Below, one piece after another: positions 14,615 through 22,118 of a stretch of 64,000 bases of DNA. Source of the DNA: an uncultured Christensenella sp. (GTDB lineage: Bacteria; Bacillota; Clostridia; Christensenellales; Borkfalkiaceae); assembly GCA_910583545.1 (NCBI GenBank), contig CAJTXM010000004.1:28068-92067 (forward strand), in the 5' to 3' direction. Position 1 is the first letter of the stretch. Every line of letters begins with the position of its first letter. Below the pieces are notes generated by a model. It saw nothing but the letters and a program-made list of their open reading frames with translations. It did not search any database and was not told the origin of the DNA. Position numbers and translations under genes: made by a program.

Positions 14615-16330
14615 TCAATATTTTTCTCTTTTAACGTAAGTTGTATGTAAAAGCTCGTGAGCTTTATGGCTGTTAGGCTCGCCGAAATATTCTTTATAAA
14701 GAATTTCAACCGCGGGATTTTCGTGCGATAAACGCAGTGTTTTGTCTTTATCGTAGTCGTACAGCGCCTGCGCCCTGACCGCTTTCAAGTCGATACTGTT
14801 TCTGATTTCGTCGTGAACGTACGGCTGACCGCCTCCGTTGATACAGCCTCCGGGACAAGCCATAATTTCGACGAACGCATAGTCCTTTTTACCGCTCTTA
14901 ATATCCGCAATAATTTTTCTCGCATTGTCGAGACCGCTGGCAACGGCGACTTTCATAGTCTTTCCGCCGACGGTATATTCCGCCTCCTTAACGCCCTGAG
15001 TTCCCCTCACCTCTTTGAATTCGAGGGGTGCGCCCTTACCGCCGAGCTTTACCGCCGCAGTTCTCAAAGCCGCTTCCATAACTCCGCCCGTCGCGCCGAA
15101 AATCGCGCCTGCGCCGCTCGCCTCTTCAAACGGCGTATCGAATTTGCTTTCGGGAAGATTGACGAAATCGACGCCCGCTTCCTTTATCATCTTCGCAAGC
15201 TCGCGCGTAGTGATAGCCGCGTCCGTGAAGTGTCCGAGCTCGTCGCGCGAAACTTCGAACTTTTTCGCCGTACAGGGAATAACCGAAACCACGAATAGAT
15301 TTTCGGGTTTAATTCCCCTCTTTTCACAGTAGTAAGTTTTAAGCACTGCGGAAAACATTTCCTGCGGAGATTTACAGCTTGAAATATTGGGCAGAATTTC
15401 GGGGTAATAGTGTTCGGCAAACTTAATCCAGGCAGGACAGCAGCTTGTGAACATAGGAAGCTGACCGCCGTTCTGCAATCTTGATAAAAGTTCCGTCGCC
15501 TCCTCCATAATGGTGAGGTCGGCGGTAATGTCCATATTAAAGCACTTGATATCGCCGAGCTGTCTGATTGCGGAAATCATTTTCCCCTCGACGTTAGTGC
15601 CGACGGGCAGTCCGAACGCTTCTCCCAAAGTCGCCCTTACCGACGGAGCAGTAAAGAACACGACTTCCTTTTCGGGGTCGACTATCGCGCCCCAGACGTC
15701 GGCGACGTTACTCTTTTCATAGAGCGCGCCCACGGGGCAGGCAACGACGCACTGTCCGCAATTCACGCAGGGCGTATGCGCCAAAGACACGTCGTACGGC
15801 GAACCTATGGTTTTTGAATAGCCCCTGTTTTTAGGACCTATCGCACCTATCGTCTGATTGGTGCAGGCTGCAACGCACCGCGTACACATAACGCATTTGC
15901 TGTTATCCCTCACGACCGAAACCGACAGATCGTCGATAGGCTTCAGATCGTGATCCGTACCGAACCGGTCCTCTTCGGCGTTGTATTCGAGCGCAAGCTT
16001 CTGCAATTCGCAGTTCATAGAACGCGCGCAGCTTAAGCACTTCTTTTTATGCGTAGATAAAATCAGTTCAATAGTCGTCTTTCTCGATTTTCTTATCTGC
16101 GGCGTGTTGGTGCGCACTTCCATTCCTTCCGAAACGGGATAAGTGCACGCAGTGACAAGTCCTCTCGCACCCGTTGCCTCCACAAGACAAAGACGGCACG
16201 ATCCCACGCACTGAACGTCCTTTAAATAGCACAGCGTAGGTATGCGCACGTTGGCAAGCTTAGCCGCCTGCAATATAGTTGAACCTTCGGGAACACTGAC
16301 CGATATTCCGTTTATTTTTAAATTGACCAT
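14615..16330 (-). CDS. hydA: NADH-dependent [FeFe] hydrogenase, catalytic subunit HydA
   Basis: 571-residue H-cluster subunit of the trimeric electron-bifurcating type; it makes or oxidises H2 in the cytoplasm. Domains: [2Fe-2S] (C34, C45, C48, C62), His-ligated [4Fe-4S] (H94, C98, C101, C107), two [4Fe-4S] (C146/149/152/156 and C188/191/194/198), then the H-cluster motifs TSCCPAW (295-301), IPCTAKKFE (351-359) and MACPGGCINGGGQP (about 490-503). The proton-transfer cysteine in TSCC is present. The second motif has Ile where most enzymes have Met (MPC). It is the last gene of hydCBA. Confidence 0.96.
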   Translation of the reverse strand: MVNLKINGISVSVPEGSTILQAAKLANVRIPTLCYLKDVQCVGSCRLCLVEATGARGLVTACTYPVSEGMEVRTNTPQIRKSRKTTIELILSTHKKKCLSCARSMNCELQKLALEYNAEEDRFGTDHDLKPIDDLSVSVVRDNSKCVMCTRCVAACTNQTIGAIGPKNRGYSKTIGSPYDVSLAHTPCVNCGQCVVACPVGALYEKSNVADVWGAIVDPEKEVVFFTAPSVRATLGEAFGLPVGTNVEGKMISAIRQLGDIKCFNMDITADLTIMEEATELLSRLQNGGQLPMFTSCCPAWIKFAEHYYPEILPNISSCKSPQEMFSAVLKTYYCEKRGIKPENLFVVSVIPCTAKKFEVSRDELGHFTDAAITTRELAKMIKEAGVDFVNLPESKFDTPFEEASGAGAIFGATGGVMEAALRTAAVKLGGKGAPLEFKEVRGTQGVKEAEYTVGGKTMKVAVASGLDNARKIIADIKSGKKDYAFVEIMACPGGCINGGGQPYVHDEIRNSIDLKAVRAQALYDYDKDKTLRLSHENPAVEILYKEYFGEPNSHKAHELLHTTYVKREKY

Positions 16331-16353
16331 AATATATCCCTGCCTTTAACCCG

Positions 16354-18246
16354 TTACTTTATAGTGATTGCGCCGAATTTGCAGTGCGCTATGCACTGAC
16401 CGCACTTAATACATTTTGACGTATCTATCTCGTGCGGCGCCTTGACTTCGCCCGAAATCGCATTGACGGGGCAGTTGCGTCTGCAAAGCGTACAGCCCTT
16501 GCATTTATCGGTATCTATGTAATACGACAGAAGCGATTTGCACACGCCTGCGGAACACTTCTTTGCGTAGACGTGTTTGATGTATTCGTCGCTGAAATGT
16601 TTCATTGTCGAAAGAATAGGGTTAGGCGCAGACTGCCCCAGAGCGCAGAGCGACGACGATTTCATATGCTCGGCAAGTTCCGTGATTTTTTCCAGATCTT
16701 CGGGTTCTCCCTTGCCGTCGGTTATTTTCTTCAGAATATCCAGAAGCCTTTTGGTGCCTATTCTGCAAGCCGTGCATTTTCCGCAGCTTTCGTCCGCAGT
16801 GAATTCGAGATAGAATTTTGCGATATCGACCATACAGGTGTTTTCGTCCATTACTATCAGTCCGCCCGATCCCATCATCGAGCCGATAGCCGTAAGGTTA
16901 TCGAAGTCCATAGGAACGTTGATATGCGTCGACGGAATACATCCGCCCGAAGGTCCGCCCGTCTGCGCGGCTTTGAATTTCTTTCCGTCGGGAAGTCCGC
17001 CGCCTATATCGTAGATGATAGTTTTCAAGGTCGTACCCATAGGAACTTCGACAAGCCCGACGTTGTTTATCTTACCGCCGAGCGCGAAAACCTTCGTTCC
17101 CTTGCTCTTTTCGGTACCTATGGAATTGAACCACTCCGCACCGTTTAAAATGATCGGCGCGATCGACGCCCAGGTTTCGACGTTGTTCAGAACCGTCGGC
17201 TTTTTATAAATTCCGCACTGCGCCGAGAACGGAGGACGGGGACGGGGTTCGCCCCTCTTTCCCTCGATACTCGCCATAAGCGCGGTTTCCTCTCCGCACA
17301 CGAACGCCCCTGCGCCGAGGCGGATATCGATATCGAAGCTGAAATTGCTTCCTAATATATTTTTACCGAGCAAGCCTTTTTCCCTTGCCTGCGAAATAGC
17401 TATTTTCAATCTTTCAACGGCAATAGGGTATTCGGCGCGGACGTATATAAAGCCCTCCTGCGCGCCGACTGCGTAGCCTGCGATAGTCATTGCTTCAAGC
17501 ACGGTATGCGGATCGCCCTCTAAAATCGACCTGTCCATAAACGCGCCGGGGTCGCCCTCGTCGGCGTTACAGCAAACGTATTTGACGTCGCCGACGGCGT
17601 CCTTGGTGAACTGCCATTTGAGTCCCGTGGGGAAACCTGCTCCGCCCCTGCCTCTCAGCCCCGAAGCCTTGATTTGAGAAATAACTTCGTCGGGCGTCAT
17701 AGAAGTCAAAACCTTTGCAAGCGCCGAATAGTCGCCTGCCGATATTGCCTCCTCTATGCTCTCCGCGGAAATTACTCCGCAGTTTCTGAGCGCGATTCTC
17801 ATCTGATGTTTATAGAAAGGTATTTCGGCAAAGGGAATTACGCTTCCGTCCTCGTGAAGGGTGGGCGCGTAAAGAAGTTCCTTTACAATATCTCCACCCT
17901 TGACAAGATGCTTTTCGGCAACGGTCTTTGCGTGTTCCGGCGTCATCTGCGAATAGAACGCGCCCTCGGGATAGACTATCATTATAGGACCCAGCGCGCA
18001 CAGCCCGAAACAGCCCGTCTTTACTATCAGTACGTCGTTTATGCCCAGCTCTTTAAAGGAAGCTTCGAGCTGTTCGATAACCTTTAAAGAACGCGAGGAA
18101 GTACAGCCCGTTCCGCCACAGACGAGGACCTGTTTTCTGTAACCCGTATTTTTTGCAAGCTCCTCAGCCTGTTCCCTTACGATTTTTCTTACCTTTATCA
18201 AATCGGCTTTATCCGCCGAAATCTTTTCAAGTTCTTTGACCGTCAT
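16354..18246 (-). CDS. hydB: Hydrogenase NADH-oxidoreductase subunit HydB (NuoF-like)
   Basis: 630 residues. An N-terminal thioredoxin-like [2Fe-2S] domain (C43, C48, C79, C83) is followed by the FMN/NADH module with GRGGAGFPTGLKW, NADEGDPGAFMDR and GEETALMASIEGKRGEPRPR. The NuoF [4Fe-4S] domain (SCGKCTACRIG) and a C-terminal two-cluster ferredoxin domain (CKGCTLCRRNC, CIKCGQCIAHC) complete it. It exchanges electrons among NAD(H), ferredoxin and HydA. GAGGTG lies before the ATG. It is 8 bp after hydC and 23 bp before hydA. Confidence 0.96.
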   Translation of the reverse strand: MTVKELEKISADKADLIKVRKIVREQAEELAKNTGYRKQVLVCGGTGCTSSRSLKVIEQLEASFKELGINDVLIVKTGCFGLCALGPIMIVYPEGAFYSQMTPEHAKTVAEKHLVKGGDIVKELLYAPTLHEDGSVIPFAEIPFYKHQMRIALRNCGVISAESIEEAISAGDYSALAKVLTSMTPDEVISQIKASGLRGRGGAGFPTGLKWQFTKDAVGDVKYVCCNADEGDPGAFMDRSILEGDPHTVLEAMTIAGYAVGAQEGFIYVRAEYPIAVERLKIAISQAREKGLLGKNILGSNFSFDIDIRLGAGAFVCGEETALMASIEGKRGEPRPRPPFSAQCGIYKKPTVLNNVETWASIAPIILNGAEWFNSIGTEKSKGTKVFALGGKINNVGLVEVPMGTTLKTIIYDIGGGLPDGKKFKAAQTGGPSGGCIPSTHINVPMDFDNLTAIGSMMGSGGLIVMDENTCMVDIAKFYLEFTADESCGKCTACRIGTKRLLDILKKITDGKGEPEDLEKITELAEHMKSSSLCALGQSAPNPILSTMKHFSDEYIKHVYAKKCSAGVCKSLLSYYIDTDKCKGCTLCRRNCPVNAISGEVKAPHEIDTSKCIKCGQCIAHCKFGAITIK

Positions 18247-18254
18247 ATTTCACC

Positions 18255-18743
18255 TCAGTCCTTTAAGTATTTATCGAGTATTCCGTCAACGTCTTCGGGC
18301 TTTATCTTGCCGTAAACTTCACCGTCGATTATCATTACGGGCGCAAGTCCGCACGCGCCTACGCAGCGGCAGCTGTCTATCGAGAACCTGCTGTCGGGCG
18401 TGCACTGTCCGCAGGTGATTTTAAGCTCCTTTTCTAAAACTTCCAGAATCTTATCCGAACCTTTGACGTAGCAAGCCGTACCCAAACATACGCTTATCTG
18501 ATGCTTGCCCTTGGGATAAAGCGAGAACTGCGAGTAGAACGTGGCCACTCCGTAAACTTCCGCAAGCGGAATATTCAGCTTTTCGGCAATAACCGTCTGA
18601 ACCTCCGCAGGCAGATATCCGTAAATATTCTGCGCCTCGTGCAGTACGGGCATAAGCGCGCCCGGATCGTTCCTGTGCTCACCGATACAGTTTAAAAGCT
18701 TTTGCATCTGTTCTTCGGTGCCCTCGAATAAGTTTTTCGCCAT
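18255..18743 (-). CDS. hydC: Hydrogenase subunit HydC (NuoE-like)
   Basis: 162 residues, thioredoxin-fold [2Fe-2S] protein with cluster ligands C86, C91, C127 and C131 (VCLGTACYVKG, DSCRCVGACGLAPVM) and the N-terminal helical domain LMPVLHEAQNIYGYLP. It is part of the HydABC complex. It starts the operon, with AGGAG upstream and a promoter 50 bp farther. Relationship to the hydrogenase rather than to complex I is inferred from the adjacent HydA. Confidence 0.95.
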   Translation of the reverse strand: MAKNLFEGTEEQMQKLLNCIGEHRNDPGALMPVLHEAQNIYGYLPAEVQTVIAEKLNIPLAEVYGVATFYSQFSLYPKGKHQISVCLGTACYVKGSDKILEVLEKELKITCGQCTPDSRFSIDSCRCVGACGLAPVMIIDGEVYGKIKPEDVDGILDKYLKD

Positions 18744-18792
18744 ATATACTCCTGAAACCGATAATTTAATCGATATATTTTTACTTATTAAA

Positions 18793-18821
18793 ATTATACA
18801 TTATTACATAAACAATTACAA
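18793..18821 (-). promoter_or_regulatory. Promoter of the hydCBA operon
   Basis: TTGTAA (18821-18816), 17-bp spacer, TATAAT (18798-18793) with TG one base upstream. The leader is about 43 nt. The surrounding DNA is very AT-rich. Confidence 0.7.
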
Positions 18822-18908
18822 AATAAAATATCGACAAATTTTGCGTTTGCCGATATTGTTAAAATCGGATGAATTTGTGTGAATTTTTAACAAAAATAAT
18901 AAAGTTTA

Positions 18909-19250
18909 TTATTTAGCAGATTTCAAGGCAAGGTTACCGCTCAGAGAGTTCTGCGACGTCCATCCTGCCGTTGCATTTGCCCACGTGAAAAAATTAAGGT
19001 AGCCGTTATACGTTCCGTTATTCGCAGTAGACGAAAGATCGGGAAAACTATTATAGACAAGCATTTCCGTCCCCGAAGGGGTATCTCCGTCTATTACAAA
19101 ATAACTCGTTCCTGCGTTCCAGCCGAAGTTAAGATATTCGGACCAGTGAGGATTATTTGCTATATGACTGCCGTCTATATTATAAGGAGGACTGCTTGTC
19201 GTGCGCACGCAGTTTATTTTAAACATTTCGCCGGGCGCTAATTCAATGAC
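18909..19250 (-). pseudogene. Fragment of a secreted-protein C-terminal domain (right copy)
   Basis: The frame reads TVIELAPGEMFKINC, a variable stretch, IDGSHIANNPHWSEYLNFGW and on to ATAGWTSQNSLSGNLALKSAK before a stop. It lies directly after the NSS transporter stop, with no promoter or start of its own. It shares 83 residues with 14255-14563; the difference is confined to about 9-11 residues after MFKI-C and to the C-terminal tail. Probably a remnant, but both copies keep an uninterrupted frame. Confidence 0.6.
18954..19179 (-). repeat. 226-bp direct repeat flanking the hydrogenase operon (right copy)
   Basis: Identical by eye to 14273-14498, same orientation, about 4.7 kb apart, with hydCBA and its promoter between them. 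Confidence 0.9.
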
Positions 19251-19279
19251 TGTGCGCTGTCCGCTAAATAACCTGAAAA

Positions 19280-20785
19280 TCAAAACAGCGTGCTTAAAAC
19301 TCCGTTGCGGTTTCTGCGCGCACGCACGTTGCCACGCGCCGCAGCAAATCCGCAAACGAACACCGACGCGCCTAAAACCCAGCCGAAAATCTGCAAATAT
19401 ACGGAATAACCGCCGTATATCCCCCCGTCAATGAAGAATAAATGATAAATGCCCCACGCAAACAGCGTGCCGAGAACGGCAGGGCTTAAATACTTCAAGG
19501 ACACAACAAACGCCCGTTTCGGCATTTTCAGTCTTTTGGAATATCTGTTTATTTCCCCGACCAGATTCTGCCTCTTTTCATTTGCGCCGAGAAGAAAACA
19601 CTCGAACACACCCAAAAGAAGAATATTGAAATAATTGAGAAAATGGTCGGCCACGTCCAGAACGGCAGGGCCCGTATTCGTGGCAAAGACAAGACATACC
19701 CCTGCGCCCATCAAAGAAATTATTAACACGAGTTTCTTTTTAGGTATCGAAAATTTCTCGGCGAGGGGGCTTGCCGCAGCCTCAACCATAGACGAAGCCG
19801 ATTGCAGAGCCATCATAGCAAGCGAAAGATAAAACAGTATTCCCGCAGCCGCGTTGAGCGCGGTGTTGCCTGCGCCGAAAAGCTGACATATAGCCACGGG
19901 ATAAATGCGGAACGCCGTCGCGACGCCCGAACTCGAAATGTCGTTTTCAAGTCCGCAGCCGTACATCGTGGTAAACAGAACCACCGCCGACAGCACCGAC
20001 ACGAAAAAGTCGGAAAACGCGATTATCAGACTGTCGCGGAACACGCTTTCGCCGTCGGGCAGATATGCTCCGTACGCAGGCATTATCCCCACTAAAACGG
20101 AGAGCGAAAAGAACACCTGCCCCACCGCCGACAGCCAGAGCTCGGCGTCGGCAAACGCAGAAAGGTCGGGTACGAAAAGCGCGTATAGTGCCGTTGCGCT
20201 GTTGGAATACATAAGCCCCCTCACCGCCATTACGGTAAGCAGAAACACGGGCACGAGCACCGTGAATTTTGCGGTCTTGGAAAGGGAATCGGCACCGTTT
20301 TTCAGGCAGAGAAACATCATTGCCCAGGCGACTATTATGCAGAGCAAAACTATCGGGGAAAACGAATTTTTCAAAATTCCGTCGAAGAAAAATCCGCCTA
20401 TCTCCGCCCTCGGCATAGACGTCGAATTTTTGCAAAGCGGAACCACGTTGATGAGCATTGCGATTATCCAGCCGAGCATACCTGCGTACAGCACCGCCAC
20501 GCCGAGCGAGTTGAAACACGACGCAAAGCCGAGCCCCTCTCCGCGCTTGCTCAGGCTCGCCATACACTTCGGCGCTCCGCCTCTAAGCTTTCTGCCTATC
20601 GCTATTTCCGCGTTGAGAACGGGAATACCGATAACTATCAGCGCAATTATGTAAATGAGCATAAACGAGCCGCCGCCGTACTTTGCGCACAGTCCGGGGA
20701 AACGGAGCGAATCGCCCAGCCCTACCGCCGCGCCAACGCACGCTAAAATAAACGACGTCCTCGATTTGAATCTGTCCTTAGCCAT
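19280..20785 (-). CDS. Sodium:neurotransmitter symporter (NSS/SNF) family transporter, likely leaderless
   Basis: 501-residue Na+-coupled amino acid or amine importer of the LeuT fold, about 11-12 transmembrane helices. TM1 reads GAAVGLGDSLRFPGLCAKYGGGSF, corresponding to LeuT GLGNFLRFP; the Na+-coordinating Asn is replaced by Asp. TM6, TM7 and TM8 regions are recognisable. Substrate cannot be read from the sequence. The ATG has no ribosome binding site and lies 8 nt after a TATAAT. A repeat fragment of another gene follows immediately. Confidence 0.9.
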   Translation of the reverse strand: MAKDRFKSRTSFILACVGAAVGLGDSLRFPGLCAKYGGGSFMLIYIIALIVIGIPVLNAEIAIGRKLRGGAPKCMASLSKRGEGLGFASCFNSLGVAVLYAGMLGWIIAMLINVVPLCKNSTSMPRAEIGGFFFDGILKNSFSPIVLLCIIVAWAMMFLCLKNGADSLSKTAKFTVLVPVFLLTVMAVRGLMYSNSATALYALFVPDLSAFADAELWLSAVGQVFFSLSVLVGIMPAYGAYLPDGESVFRDSLIIAFSDFFVSVLSAVVLFTTMYGCGLENDISSSGVATAFRIYPVAICQLFGAGNTALNAAAGILFYLSLAMMALQSASSMVEAAASPLAEKFSIPKKKLVLIISLMGAGVCLVFATNTGPAVLDVADHFLNYFNILLLGVFECFLLGANEKRQNLVGEINRYSKRLKMPKRAFVVSLKYLSPAVLGTLFAWGIYHLFFIDGGIYGGYSVYLQIFGWVLGASVFVCGFAAARGNVRARRNRNGVLSTLF

Positions 20786-20792
20786 ATGCTCT

Positions 20793-20798
20793 ATTATA
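20793..20798 (-). promoter_or_regulatory. -10 box directly before the NSS start codon
   Basis: TATAAT (20798-20793) ends 8 nt before the ATG at 20785. The -35 region 17 bp upstream (TTCTTT) is weak, so this is less certain than other promoters here. Confidence 0.45.
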
Positions 20799-20812
20799 TA
20801 GATAACTGCATA

Positions 20813-20843
20813 AAAAAAGAACGGCGCGGATTTCCGCGCCGTT
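20813..20843 (-). terminator. Terminator after the small lipoprotein gene
   Basis: AACGGCGCGGA / TCCGCGCCGTT, an 11-bp GC-rich stem with a 2-nt spacer, followed on the minus strand by seven T. Confidence 0.85.
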
Positions 20844-20852
20844 CGGCTTTTA

Positions 20853-21275
20853 TTATTTCTTTTTGAAAATTATCTTCAGCGTTATACCGTCGTCGGATTC
20901 TTCCATAATGAGTTTCTTTCCGTCGACTTTTAAAGTTGAGCAGTCCGTTTTATCGTTTGCGTCGGCTTTTTCTTTCGATTCATATAAATATACCGTATCG
21001 CCTTCCTGAACGTAGTAAACTACGGTTGACTCGATGCCCGTACAGGTACCGTCCTCTTTAAACGTAAATTCGACTTCGGAGTACATCTCCTTCATTTCAC
21101 CGAGTCCGCTTTCCATTTCAGCCCTGTCCTCGGCGGACACGTCGGAGGTAAACTCGAATTTAGCGTCGTCGAAGACGTAGGTGTTGCCGGCAACGTCGGA
21201 TGAGCAGGCGGCAAAACTCAGACACATTAAAAGCGTTGAAATTACCGCAACGAGTGCAAGTGCGAATTTTTTCAT
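20853..21275 (-). CDS. Small lipoprotein of unknown function
   Basis: 140 residues with a lipoprotein signal peptide (MKKFALALVAVISTLLMCLS) and lipobox FAAC, so mature C24 is lipid-anchored outside the membrane. The mature part alternates beta strands and ends in a lysine-rich segment; GNTYVFDDAKFEF...FTFKEDGTC resembles lipocalin-like small lipoproteins of gut Clostridia, but no specific family is claimed. A divergent XRE regulator and an operator in its leader suggest dedicated control. Confidence 0.85.
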   Translation of the reverse strand: MKKFALALVAVISTLLMCLSFAACSSDVAGNTYVFDDAKFEFTSDVSAEDRAEMESGLGEMKEMYSEVEFTFKEDGTCTGIESTVVYYVQEGDTVYLYESKEKADANDKTDCSTLKVDGKKLIMEESDDGITLKIIFKKK

Positions 21276-21291
21276 AAATTTCTCCTTTTTT

Positions 21292-21307
21292 GAGTATGTT
21301 CATACTC
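21292..21307. promoter_or_regulatory. Inverted repeat operator in the lipoprotein leader
   Basis: GAGTATG-TT-CATACTC lies between the predicted transcription start and ribosome binding site of the lipoprotein gene. A half site GAGTAT recurs at 21355-21360 near the divergent XRE gene. Confidence 0.6.
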
Positions 21308-21318
21308 TTTTTGATATC

Positions 21319-21347
21319 AGTATAGACGTAAAATCTTACCTTGTCAA
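21319..21347 (-). promoter_or_regulatory. Promoter of the lipoprotein gene
   Basis: TTGACA (21347-21342), 17-bp spacer, TATACT (21324-21319) on the minus strand. Confidence 0.75.
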
Positions 21348-21396
21348 GCCCTTTGAGTATATTTTTTCTTATAATTGATAAAAAAAGAGAATGATT

Positions 21397-21720
21397 ATGC
21401 TAAGATTAAAACAGTTGAGAACCGAAAATAATATGAGCCAGCGCGCGCTGGCAAAAAAAATAAACGTCAGCCAAAAGGCAATAGACCTTTGGGAAAAAGA
21501 GATAACCGAGCCGAAGTCAAGTATTATAATTCTGCTTTCAAACGTATTCGAGTGCAGTGCGGACTATCTTTTGGGACGCGGCGACGACTTCGGCACGGTC
21601 AACGTTATGCGCGATTTGTCGGACGAAGAAAAACAGATTTTATCCAACTTTTCAAAACTCGGCAAAAAGCAACGGGGCGAGCTTGAAAGTTACTTAGGCT
21701 ATCTCCTCGCCAACCACTAA
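21397..21720 (+). CDS. XRE-family transcriptional regulator
   Basis: 107 residues from ATG 21397; an ATG two codons earlier is possible, but AGAGA is better spaced for 21397. A lambda-repressor-type helix-turn-helix fills residues 1-65 (LRLKQLRTENNMSQRALAKKINVSQKAIDLWE). A short C-terminal helical segment (DEEKQILSNFSKLGKKQRGELESYL) probably dimerises. It is divergent from the lipoprotein gene and likely binds the GAGTATG-TT-CATACTC site. A TATAAT lies at 21370-21375. Confidence 0.9.
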   Translation: MLRLKQLRTENNMSQRALAKKINVSQKAIDLWEKEITEPKSSIIILLSNVFECSADYLLGRGDDFGTVNVMRDLSDEEKQILSNFSKLGKKQRGELESYLGYLLANH

Positions 21721-21725
21721 AAACA

Positions 21726-21752
21726 CGGCGCGCGGAAATATTCCGCGCGCCG
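21726..21752. terminator. Bidirectional terminator
   Basis: CGGCGCGCGGAA / TTCCGCGCGCCG, 12-bp perfect stem with a 3-nt loop between two convergent genes. Confidence 0.8.
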
Positions 21753-21762
21753 CATACGTTTA

Positions 21763-22005
21763 TTATTTATCGCTGTCGCCTGTAATTTGTTCATCCTGTT
21801 TTTCGTCATTCTTTTCAGCTTCCTTTTCATTGTACTTCATTACTTCATTAAGTATCACACTGCCGTATATTGCTATTTCCAAAAAGATAGCTGCCAAAAA
21901 GAAATACATAGTACCATTAGTATTTTCAATAATCGCAATTAAAGCTATATCCGCTACAAAGAAGACAACAAAAAGTACTATCGGCAAAATATACGCTTTT
22001 TTCAT
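21763..22005 (-). CDS. Small two-helix membrane protein
   Basis: 80 residues from ATG 22005 (AGGAGG upstream; the in-frame TTG two codons earlier lies too close to it). Two hydrophobic helices (YILPIVLFVVFFVADIALIAII and MYFFLAAIFLEIAIYGSVILN) are followed by an acidic, lysine-rich cytoplasmic tail. No family recognised. It stands alone between convergent and same-strand neighbours. Confidence 0.8.
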   Translation of the reverse strand: MKKAYILPIVLFVVFFVADIALIAIIENTNGTMYFFLAAIFLEIAIYGSVILNEVMKYNEKEAEKNDEKQDEQITGDSDK

Positions 22006-22118
22006 AAACAATTCCTCCTAAATTTATTATACACCATAAATATTCTTTTGTCTATAGTAATTTGAAATTTTCAATACGGCGTGCGGAATATATCCGCACG
22101 TCGTATGAAGTTTTCGTT

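Noticed and set aside
18874..18894. Possible Rex operator TTTGT...ACAAA upstream of hydC
   Set aside because: Only five outer and two inner positions are symmetric and the TGTTAA/TTAACA core is incomplete; too weak to call, though Rex control of hydCBA remains plausible.
14273..19179. Composite transposon carrying hydCBA
   Set aside because: The flanking repeats hold no transposase, terminal inverted repeats or target-site duplications.
14255..19250. Diversity-generating retroelement (template/variable repeat pair)
   Set aside because: The two repeats are identical rather than adenine-mutated, and no reverse transcriptase gene is present in the window.
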